DNA of 5,319 nucleotides from an uncultured Slackia sp. (lineage in GTDB: Bacteria > Actinomycetota > Coriobacteriia > Coriobacteriales > Eggerthellaceae): assembly GCA_900555495.1 (NCBI GenBank), contig USLD01000099.1, positions 1 through 5,319 of the forward strand, in the 5' to 3' direction. Under the pieces are notes generated by a model. That model did no database searches. It worked only from the letters and a program-made list of their open reading frames with translations, and had not been told where the DNA came from. Both the position numbers and the translations under genes were made by a program. Shown in pieces: positions 1 through 5,319 of the stretch (positions are counted from its first letter, which is position 1; each line of letters begins with the position of its first letter).

Positions 1-1096
1 CACATTCGCCAATTACAAAATGGGAACCTACCAGATCTCGGACATTCACCGCGAGAACACGCTGGCCGAGTACCTGGCGTTCCGATGCCTCACGCTCGGC
101 CTGTCGTTCGCGGCCTGCATCGCCTACGCCTTGATCACTTGCCCGCCCCACGCCATCATAACGGTGGCCTTGTTCTTCATCTATAAAGGCGTCGGCCTGC
201 TTATCGACGTCCTGCACGGCACCGACCAGCAGCACCGCCGCATGGACTACATCGGCAAGTCGTTCATGCTGCAAGGCGTCGCGTCGATCGCGGCCTTCGC
301 CGTCGTCTTCTACCCGACGCAGGACCTCAACCTCGCCATCGTCGCCATGACTATGGCCGTCGCCCTGGTCTTTCTGCTCTTCGACATGCGCAAGACCCGG
401 CAATTCGAACCCATCGCCTTGCACCTCACCCGCAAAAAGGCCCTTTTCTTCCTGAAGACCTCGCTTCCCGCCGTCATCGCGGCCGTCGCGGCAAGTGCGA
501 TCTTCACGATTCCCAAGCAGTATCTTTCCATGGTCGGCGGCGATGCGGCACTCGGCATCTATTCGTCGGTCGCAGCGCCCGCGCTGATCGTGCAAATGGG
601 CGCGACGTATCTGTACGGACCGCTGCTCGACATCTTCCCCAAACACTTCTTCGACGGGAAGATGAGCGATTTCGTCAAGCTGTTGCTTCGTACCGTGCTG
701 TCCATCATCGCCGTGACCGTCGTGTGTTGGGTCGTGTTGCTGTTCATCGGAGAGCCTGTACTCGTGCTGCTATTCGGCCAAAGCATCGCCGAGCACGTCT
801 ATCTGCTCTACCCCGTGCTCATCGCCACGTCGGCGACGGCATTCCTATGGTTTTTCGGCGACCTGCTTATCGCGCTGCGCGATTTCAAGGCCAACTTCAT
901 CGGCAACGTGGTGGCGCTTATCGCCGTTATTCCCCTGAGCGTGGCGTGCGTGAATATCTGGGACATGAACGGCGTCAGCTTCGCGGGTATCGGCGCATGC
1001 GTCGCCGGCGTCGCGTATCTGACCTTCGCCCTTGTGTCCGCCACCCGCAAACAATCCGCCCGCGAAAAGAAGCAGGAGGCACCCCGTGAGCAATAA
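1..1096 (+). CDS. Oligosaccharide/polysaccharide flippase (Wzx/EpsK-like), 5'-partial
   Basis: Integral membrane transporter of the MATE/polysaccharide-flippase type, expected to move undecaprenyl-linked oligosaccharide units across the cytoplasmic membrane. The first complete codon is at 2. The frame is open to the left edge, and the codons before the ATG at 20 read TFANYK, continuing a family-like stretch into MGTYQISD, so that ATG is internal; I estimate about 60-80 N-terminal residues are missing. The 364 visible residues contain about ten hydrophobic segments with short basic loops. The early loop with YQISD and the later loop LIDVLHGTDQQHRR resemble the conserved loops of EpsK-like flippases (the latter similar to an E-D-x-F-Q-G-x-x-Q-Q type motif). 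The C-terminus is a basic tail after the last membrane segment. The stop overlaps the next gene by 11 bases, which implies translational coupling in one operon. The general class is secure; the sugar substrate cannot be read from sequence. Confidence 0.9.
   Translation, partial: TFANYKMGTYQISDIHRENTLAEYLAFRCLTLGLSFAACIAYALITCPPHAIITVALFFIYKGVGLLIDVLHGTDQQHRRMDYIGKSFMLQGVASIAAFAVVFYPTQDLNLAIVAMTMAVALVFLLFDMRKTRQFEPIALHLTRKKALFFLKTSLPAVIAAVAASAIFTIPKQYLSMVGGDAALGIYSSVAAPALIVQMGATYLYGPLLDIFPKHFFDGKMSDFVKLLLRTVLSIIAVTVVCWVVLLFIGEPVLVLLFGQSIAEHVYLLYPVLIATSATAFLWFFGDLLIALRDFKANFIGNVVALIAVIPLSVACVNIWDMNGVSFAGIGACVAGVAYLTFALVSATRKQSAREKKQEAPREQ
1074..1079 (+). promoter_or_regulatory. Ribosome binding site of the glycosyltransferase
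   Basis: A perfect AGGAGG sits six bases before the GTG at 1086, inside the last codons of the flippase gene. It decides the start: the frame is open further upstream (a TTG at 1032 is possible), but only the GTG has a Shine-Dalgarno at good distance, and only from there does the protein begin as this family does (short lead, then VRILHVIG). Confidence 0.85.
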
Positions 1097-2213
1097 CCCC
1101 GTTCGCATCCTGCATGTCATCGGCGCGATGAATCGTGCAGGCGCCGAAAGCATGCTCATGAACCTCTACCGAGCCTGCGACGTCGACCGTATCCAATTCG
1201 ACTTCCTCGTCAACGACGAAGGCGATTACGACGACGAGATCATCGCACGCGGAGGACGCATCTATCGTATTCCACGCTATACGATCGCGAACCGCCATGC
1301 ATACCGCAAGGCGTGCGTCGAGTTCTTCGATGATCACGACGAGTTTCCGATCGTGCACGGCCATATCGGCCTGCCCGCCGCCATCTATCTCAAAGAGGCG
1401 CGCAAAAGGGGCATATACGCGGTCGCGCATTCCCACGCACAGAACTATCCGCTCTCGCTCGCCGAGGCGGTCTTTCGCATCGAATCGCGCCCGGTGCGGC
1501 GCAATGCCGATTACTTCATGGCATGCTCCCGCCAGGCGGGCATCGACCGCTTCGGAAAAGACGTCGTGGAAGACGAGGCGCGTTTCCATGTGCTCAACAA
1601 CGGCATCGACCTGGCCGCCTATCGCTTCGACGAAGAAGCGCGCCGCGCATTGCGCCATGATATGGGCATCGACGAATCGGTTCCCGTATTCGGCCACGTC
1701 GGCCGATTCGACCCCGTGAAGAACCACCGTTTCCTACTCGAAACCTTCGCCTGCATCCTGCGTCGCGAACCGGCCGCGAAGCTCGTCTTGGCGGGCAAGC
1801 CCGACGACGGGGCCGTGCGCGCCTATGCGCGCGAGCTCGGAATCGAAGACGACGTCGTGTTCCTCGGCGTGCGCGACGACGTGGCCCGCGTGCTATGCGC
1901 CTTCGACGTGTTCGTGTTCACGTCGTTCAAAGAAGGACTCGGCATGGCCGTCGTCGAAGCCCAGGCGTCGGGCCTTCCCTGCGTCGTGTCGACGGGCGTT
2001 CCGGCCATCGCCCGCGTAAGCGACGCGGCCTCCTTCCTCGACCTCGACCAGGGCGCCGAGATATGGGCCGATACAGCGCTTGCGAAACTCGACGAGCGAC
2101 CCGTCTGCCGCGACGCGTTCGTCGAAGGCGTCAGGGAAGCGGGATTCGATATCGAAACGACGGCCGCTTGGCTGCAGGATTTCTACCTCGACCGAGCCGC
2201 GCATTCCCGCTGA
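1086..2213 (+). CDS. Glycosyltransferase, GT4 family (GT-B fold), surface polysaccharide synthesis
   Basis: Cytoplasmic or membrane-associated sugar transferase of 375 aa, a normal length for GT4. It probably adds a hexose-type residue from a nucleotide sugar to a lipid-linked glycan. The N-terminal acceptor domain opens with RILHVIGAMNRAGAE (residues ~7-21), the glycine-containing first strand-loop typical of EpsF-like enzymes, and has AHSHAQN around His115/His117. The C-terminal donor domain starts with FGHVGRFDPVKNH (from residue 202), giving the Arg207/Lys212 pair usual for binding the nucleotide-sugar phosphates. The E-x7-E signature is intact: EGLGMAVVE with Glu283 and Glu291, followed by the usual ASGLPCVVS. 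It starts with GTG, overlaps the flippase gene by 11 bases and is the last gene of the + strand operon before the hairpin at 2259. Donor, acceptor and linkage cannot be assigned; the family call is firm. Confidence 0.95.
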   Translation: MSNNPVRILHVIGAMNRAGAESMLMNLYRACDVDRIQFDFLVNDEGDYDDEIIARGGRIYRIPRYTIANRHAYRKACVEFFDDHDEFPIVHGHIGLPAAIYLKEARKRGIYAVAHSHAQNYPLSLAEAVFRIESRPVRRNADYFMACSRQAGIDRFGKDVVEDEARFHVLNNGIDLAAYRFDEEARRALRHDMGIDESVPVFGHVGRFDPVKNHRFLLETFACILRREPAAKLVLAGKPDDGAVRAYARELGIEDDVVFLGVRDDVARVLCAFDVFVFTSFKEGLGMAVVEAQASGLPCVVSTGVPAIARVSDAASFLDLDQGAEIWADTALAKLDERPVCRDAFVEGVREAGFDIETTAAWLQDFYLDRAAHSR

Positions 2214-2258
2214 CGCGCCGCGGCATCGCAGATTGGCGGACATCGCCTCCGAAACAAA

Positions 2259-2290
2259 CGAAGGGCCTCGTCCCATCACGAGGCCCTTCG
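2259..2290. terminator. Bidirectional intrinsic terminator between converging genes
   Basis: A perfect 13-bp inverted repeat (left arm 2259-2271, right arm 2278-2290) encloses a six-base loop, CCCATC. Read on the - strand it is followed by TTTGTTTC (complement of 2251-2258), a good Rho-independent terminator for the NlpC/P60 gene that stops at 2301. Read on the + strand it lies 45 bases after the glycosyltransferase stop but is followed by CATCTCTTG, a weak U-tract, so termination may be less efficient there. It fills most of the 87-base gap 2214-2300, where I see nothing else. Confidence 0.85.
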
Positions 2291-2300
2291 CATCTCTTGA

Positions 2301-4463
2301 TCACCAGCAGCCCTTGATCAGGACGGTCTGCTGATACAGCTCGGATTTATTGGCGTTGTTGAAGCACGCCGAAATGCAATTCTGCGGATAGATCTGATGC
2401 CACATCCTGTTCTCGTACGGAGTGTCGCCCCAGAAGAATCCGATATGGCAGTCGATCGCGCCGTTGGTCTTGAAGAAGATGATATCGCCCTTATCGGCCT
2501 TGCCGCTGGCGAGCATGCTCGCCACGCTGTCGAAGGTATACATCTCGGCACCGTGTTCGACGGCATAGCCGTACCACCGCCACGCATTGACGTAGCCGCC
2601 GCGGCCGGGGCCCGTCGGCCAAGGCGAGTAACTCTGAGTCCAGCCGATGGCGTCGAGGTCGCCCGCACCGCCGGCCGTCGCATAGGCGTGCGCGACGAAG
2701 CCGGTGCAATTCATTCCCACGAAGCCGTCCCAACGCGGGGCGCCGTTGGGATACATGCATGTGTCGGGGCTCAAACCGCCCGAATACGCCGTTCCCCAGT
2801 AATACCAATCGTTCTCATGCGACCACAGCCACTCCACGAGCCTCGTGCGAGACACGCCGAGCACCGACCCGGTATTTTCGACCCAGCGGCCGCTCATATC
2901 GAATTTGTAGGCGGAGCCGTCCGTGTAAACCCAGCCTGTGGCCATGGCGCCCCAGCTGCGCAGCCAATACCATCCGTCATCCAGCTGCAGCCAGCCCGTA
3001 GCCATGACGCCGCTGGCAGGATCCATCCAATACCATGAGCCGCCGATATATTGCCACCCCGTGGCCATGGTGCCGTCGTCGCGGCAGTAATACCACGAAC
3101 CCGCCTCGTCGATCCAGCCCGTCTGCATGAAACCCGCGCCGTCGAACTTGTACCAGGAACCGTTCGCTTCATGCCAACCCGTGGCCATGGCCGCCGTTTC
3201 CTCGTCGAAATAGAACGAGTAGCCGCCGATGTTCTGCCAGCCCGTCTTCACGGCGCCGTCGGAACCGAGCCAGTACCACACGCCGTCGCGCAGCATCCAT
3301 TCCGTATCCATGACGCCGCGGGCATCGAAGCAATACGTCTTGCCGCCGTCTTCGAACCAGCCCGTGACCAAAACGCCGTCTTCTCCCGCGTAATACGTCC
3401 TGCCGTCGACGCTCTGCCAGCCCGCCGCGTCGAAGCGCACGGCGCCCGTGTCGTCGGCGAAGCGCAGCACGCCGTCCACCACGACCGACCCCTTGGCCAA
3501 AGCGCCCGAACCGTCGAACCAGTACAGCTTGCCGTCCTGCTCCACGAAACCCGTGGCCATGGCGCCCGTTTCCGAATCGAGCCAATACGTGTTGCCGCCG
3601 GCGTTCAGCCAGCCGCGTTCAAGCGCGCCGGAACCGTCGGCATAATACCAGCGGCCCTCGAAGAAGCACCATCCGTCGATCGCCACGGCGCCGCCCGCAG
3701 GCGCGCAGAAGCGAAAGCCGTTCACCTCGAACAGGCCCGTGGCGAGAAGGCCGCCCTGTTCGGGGTCGAGCCAGTACCACGTGCCATCGATGAAGGCCCA
3801 ACCGTACTGCAGGGCCCCGGTGGCGTCGGTCAGGTACCAGCCGCCGTCCGCGAACACCCAGCCCGTGGCCATGACGCCGTCGGCGCCCAGACGGAAGCGC
3901 ACGCCGCCCTCGTCGAGCCACGCGTCATGGGCCATCGCGCCCGTCGCCCGGTCGAACCAATACCAGTCGCCGCCTGCATACACCCATCCGGTGCGCAATA
4001 CGCCCGAGGCGTCGGCGTAGTACCACATTCCGTCATACAGTCCCCAGCCGTCCATGATGACGACGCCCGAGGCGTCGGCGGCGTAGCGATGGCCGTAGGC
4101 CTCGAAAGCGCCCGTCGCCATGGCTCCGCCCGCCTGGGGCTCGAGCCAAAACCAATACCCGTCGAGAAACAGCCATCCGGTCGCCGGAGCGCCTCCCTGC
4201 TCGCCCGCCCAATACCAGCGGCCGTCGACCAGGTTCCATCCCTTCTGCAAGACGACGGGCGCGGGGGTTTCGGCGGCATCCCCCTTCGCCACGCTCTCGA
4301 CCTCAGGGGATCCCTCGACGGAAGCCGCGTGCTCGACGGCCCGGTCGGGCGCCGGCGCAAGCGGCGCCGCGTCATCGGCGTATGCGCCGCCCGCGCCGAA
4401 GCACGTCGCCGCCAGCGCGATCGCGAGAATCGCAGGACGGCCTTTCATCTTCGCCTTCTCCAT
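2301..4463 (-). CDS. Secreted cell-wall-binding repeat protein with C-terminal NlpC/P60-like peptidase domain
   Basis: Exported 720-aa protein, probably a peptidoglycan peptidase held to the cell surface by its repeats. Residues 1-29 form a signal peptide: basic start (KAKMKGR), hydrophobic core, and cleavage predicted after AYA before DDA. Residues 30-74 are an Ala/Pro/Glu-rich linker. Residues 75-530 hold about 22 repeats of 20-23 aa with consensus GW-x4-G-x-WYW-x4-G-x-MATGW (choline/glucan-binding type). The C-terminal domain (~531-720) carries GMNCTGF with Cys586, GDIIFF followed by DCHIGFF with His673, and MWHQI with His689; this order fits the Cys-His-His site of NlpC/P60 enzymes, though NCTGF replaces the commoner DCSGF. 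There is no LPXTG motif or SLH domain. The ATG at 4463 is chosen for its strong Shine-Dalgarno; Met6 (4448) would also leave a complete signal peptide. It follows another repeat protein on the same strand after 104 bases and ends at the shared terminator. Enzyme activity and ligand are inferred. Confidence 0.85.
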   Translation of the reverse strand: MEKAKMKGRPAILAIALAATCFGAGGAYADDAAPLAPAPDRAVEHAASVEGSPEVESVAKGDAAETPAPVVLQKGWNLVDGRWYWAGEQGGAPATGWLFLDGYWFWLEPQAGGAMATGAFEAYGHRYAADASGVVIMDGWGLYDGMWYYADASGVLRTGWVYAGGDWYWFDRATGAMAHDAWLDEGGVRFRLGADGVMATGWVFADGGWYLTDATGALQYGWAFIDGTWYWLDPEQGGLLATGLFEVNGFRFCAPAGGAVAIDGWCFFEGRWYYADGSGALERGWLNAGGNTYWLDSETGAMATGFVEQDGKLYWFDGSGALAKGSVVVDGVLRFADDTGAVRFDAAGWQSVDGRTYYAGEDGVLVTGWFEDGGKTYCFDARGVMDTEWMLRDGVWYWLGSDGAVKTGWQNIGGYSFYFDEETAAMATGWHEANGSWYKFDGAGFMQTGWIDEAGSWYYCRDDGTMATGWQYIGGSWYWMDPASGVMATGWLQLDDGWYWLRSWGAMATGWVYTDGSAYKFDMSGRWVENTGSVLGVSRTRLVEWLWSHENDWYYWGTAYSGGLSPDTCMYPNGAPRWDGFVGMNCTGFVAHAYATAGGAGDLDAIGWTQSYSPWPTGPGRGGYVNAWRWYGYAVEHGAEMYTFDSVASMLASGKADKGDIIFFKTNGAIDCHIGFFWGDTPYENRMWHQIYPQNCISACFNNANKSELYQQTVLIKGCW
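2874..4241 (-). repeat. Array of about 22 cell-wall-binding (GW/aromatic) repeats
   Basis: Coding tandem repeats, residues 75-530 of the NlpC/P60-like protein. Units are 20-23 aa long and diverged, but they share the G-W start, a central G-x-WYW/WYY and a terminal G-x-MATGW. At DNA level the most repeated block is the codons for MATGW, seen on the + strand as CCCGTGGCCATG near 3058, 3178, 3549 and 3862, with near copies near 2936 and 2996. The pattern matches choline-binding or glucan-binding repeats, in which aromatics of neighbouring hairpins form ligand pockets. The ligand here is unknown. Confidence 0.9.
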
Positions 4464-4467
4464 GATC

Positions 4468-4473
4468 CCTCCT
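4468..4473 (-). promoter_or_regulatory. Ribosome binding site of the NlpC/P60-like gene
   Basis: AGGAGG on the - strand, within GAGGAGGG (4474 down to 4467), lies four bases before the ATG at 4463. This favours that start over the in-frame ATG at 4448, which has only a weaker GGAG-type site inside the coding sequence. Confidence 0.85.
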
Positions 4474-4486
4474 CATGCGATGCGAC

Positions 4487-4519
4487 CCGAAGCGCGTGTC
4501 ATGCGAAAACGCCCTTCGG
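4487..4519 (-). other. Imperfect hairpin in the gap between the two repeat-protein genes
   Basis: Arms 4510-4519 and 4487-4496 pair over ten positions with one G-G mismatch, around a 13-base loop (TTTTCGCATGACA on the - strand). No T-run follows, so it is a poor terminator. It would lie in the leader of the NlpC/P60-like mRNA, 13 bases before the ribosome binding site, and could be an mRNA structure or chance in GC-rich DNA. Confidence 0.3.
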
Positions 4520-4567
4520 TGCCTCGATTCGACGTCGCCTGCGTCCCACCCCTAAGACATTCGAAAA

Positions 4568-5319
4568 TCAGGCGAAATACTCATCCATCATAGCAGCTAG
4601 ATCGTATCCGTAGCCCCGAGCGGCGGCCCAGCCTCCGCCATAGGGGTTATCGGGTATGCCGAGCCATTCGACATACGGAGCCGTATTCCTCTTAACGTAG
4701 GAGAAGCGCCCGTCGACGCACGGGCGGCTCAAAGCCGCATCGGAACCGTATGCCTTCAGATGCTGTGCCTGGGCAAGCAGCCCTTGCGCGACGTTCGCGA
4801 AGCTCTCCCCCGCAACGCCGCCGCCCGTCGCGCCGAGGCCGCCGAAATTGAATTGCCCGATCGCCACGTCGCCGCCGAAACGCAACCAGCCGGTCTCCTT
4901 CATAGCCTGGCAGAACAAAACCTCGGGACGAACGCCTTCCGCGACGGCTTGGTTATAGATGGTTTCGCAGAAATCATGCAGCGTCGCCGCCCCGCCGCGG
5001 GAAAGCTCATCCGCAGGATAGGCGGCCCCCGACCGTCCGTACGCGCGCACCATGGCGTCGACCGCCGCCGACTTAGAAGCGGACGGCGCGCCCATCACCG
5101 GCTCGAGACGCCCGATGGCGTCGGCATCGTAGCGCCCCGACGAATCGAAGAAGCACGGAACGCCATCGACAAGCACCCAGCCCGTAACCATGGCGCCCGA
5201 GGACGCAAGATAGTATCGGTCGCCGCCGACCTCGAGCCATCCCGTCTGCATGACGCCGCCGTCCGCCAGGTAATACCACGAGCCGCCCGCAAACAACCAC
5301 CCCGTCTGCAACGAGCCGT
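4568..5319 (-). CDS. Secreted cell-wall-binding repeat protein with C-terminal glucosaminidase-type domain, 5'-partial
   Basis: C-terminal 249 residues of an exported wall hydrolase; the frame runs off the right edge (first complete codon at 5317), so signal peptide and most repeats are missing. The visible part begins GSLQT, the end of a repeat, followed by two full GW repeats and a degenerate last one (to about 5123). A linker then leads to a domain with HDFCETIYNQA, VRPEVLFCQAMKETGW, QFNFGGLGATGGG and AQAQHLKAYGS, ending in APYVEWLG and GYGYDLAAMMDEYFA. This resembles the glucosaminidase-type (PF01832-like) domains of clostridial and coriobacterial autolysins. The Glu of KETGW (codon 4897-4895) is the expected catalytic acid. 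The role would be cutting the GlcNAc-MurNAc backbone outside the cell, in wall turnover or daughter-cell separation. It lies upstream of the NlpC/P60-like gene on the same strand, so the two may be co-expressed. The visible TTG at 5311 is internal, not a start. Confidence 0.85.
   Translation of the reverse strand, partial: GSLQTGWLFAGGSWYYLADGGVMQTGWLEVGGDRYYLASSGAMVTGWVLVDGVPCFFDSSGRYDADAIGRLEPVMGAPSASKSAAVDAMVRAYGRSGAAYPADELSRGGAATLHDFCETIYNQAVAEGVRPEVLFCQAMKETGWLRFGGDVAIGQFNFGGLGATGGGVAGESFANVAQGLLAQAQHLKAYGSDAALSRPCVDGRFSYVKRNTAPYVEWLGIPDNPYGGGWAAARGYGYDLAAMMDEYFA
4587..4595 (-). promoter_or_regulatory. Possible extended -10 promoter for the NlpC/P60-like gene
   Basis: The - strand reads TGCTATGAT here, matching the extended -10 form TGnTATAAT with one change. 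It lies in the last codons of the glucosaminidase gene, in a locally AT-richer stretch, and would give a leader of about 115 bases before the ATG at 4463. I see no good -35 hexamer. The weak match makes this tentative; the alternative is read-through from upstream, since no clear terminator follows the stop at 4568. Confidence 0.3.
5123..5317 (-). repeat. Cell-wall-binding repeats at the start of the partial glucosaminidase protein
   Basis: The end of one unit (GSLQT) is followed by two complete 20-aa units, beginning GWLFAGGSWYY and GWLEVGGDRYY, and a final unit beginning GWVLVDGVPCFF that has lost the central WYY. They are the same family as the array in the neighbouring gene and share DNA blocks with it. 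More units are expected beyond the right edge. Confidence 0.85.

Noticed and set aside
1032..1085. Longer glycosyltransferase from the TTG at 1032
   Set aside because: It would add 18 residues (CPPPANNPPAK type) that overlap the flippase and do not fit the family, whereas the GTG at 1086 has a perfect AGGAGG six bases upstream.
20..1096. Complete flippase gene starting at the ATG at 20
   Set aside because: The frame is open to the left edge and already encodes family-like sequence (FANYK) before that ATG; no Shine-Dalgarno precedes it, and the N-terminal membrane segments of the family would be missing.
975..1727. Open reading frame of 250 codons on the - strand across the flippase end and glycosyltransferase
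   Set aside because: It lies antisense to a gene with intact family motifs and a good ribosome binding site, and its product shows no recognisable motif; this is a common shadow in GC-rich DNA.
2145..2156. Perfect 12-bp palindrome TTCGATATCGAA near the end of the glycosyltransferase gene
   Set aside because: It lies within coding sequence and encodes an ordinary FDIE stretch; with no second copy or nearby promoter, chance is the simplest explanation.
2874..4241. CRISPR-like or non-coding tandem repeat
   Set aside because: The periodicity is about 60-66 bases, in frame, diverged at DNA level and conserved as protein, so it is a coding domain repeat.
3051..4613. Open reading frame of 520 codons on the + strand, antisense to the repeat gene
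   Set aside because: It mirrors the repeat array. High GC and repetitive GW codons on the other strand keep the frame free of stops, the product is low-complexity Arg/Ala/Pro/Val/His, and it resembles no known protein.

Overview
This GC-rich, densely coded window holds parts of two converging gene groups. On the + strand is the tail of a surface-polysaccharide locus. It consists of a membrane flippase (Wzx/EpsK type) that is cut by the left edge, and a GT4-type glycosyltransferase whose GTG start overlaps the flippase stop by 11 bases. On the - strand are two exported cell-wall proteins in tandem, both built from ~20-residue GW/aromatic cell-wall-binding repeats. The upstream one (4568 to the right edge, 5'-partial) ends in a glucosaminidase-type domain. 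The downstream one (2301-4463, complete, 720 aa) has a signal peptide, about 22 repeats and a C-terminal NlpC/P60-like cysteine peptidase domain. A strong 13-bp hairpin at 2259-2290 separates the converging groups.

Organism: high GC, long arrays of choline-binding-type repeats joined to NlpC/P60 and glucosaminidase domains, and an Eps-type flippase/glycosyltransferase pair fit a Gram-positive gut anaerobe. My best guess is Coriobacteriia (Eggerthellaceae-like). This rests on resemblance and gene style; the window has no marker gene.

How the genes could work together: the glycosyltransferase would add a sugar to a lipid-linked oligosaccharide and the flippase would move it across the membrane for polymerisation or wall attachment. 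The two secreted hydrolases would cut different bonds of peptidoglycan, the glycan backbone and the peptide stem. Their repeats would hold them to a wall or surface polymer, possibly the one made next door; that link is an inference.

I see no RNA genes, insertion sequences, CRISPR arrays or phage genes, and no clearly novel system. The most unusual structure is the organisation of the repeat array: in its N-terminal half every third unit is degenerate, and a block of six units appears to have been duplicated.
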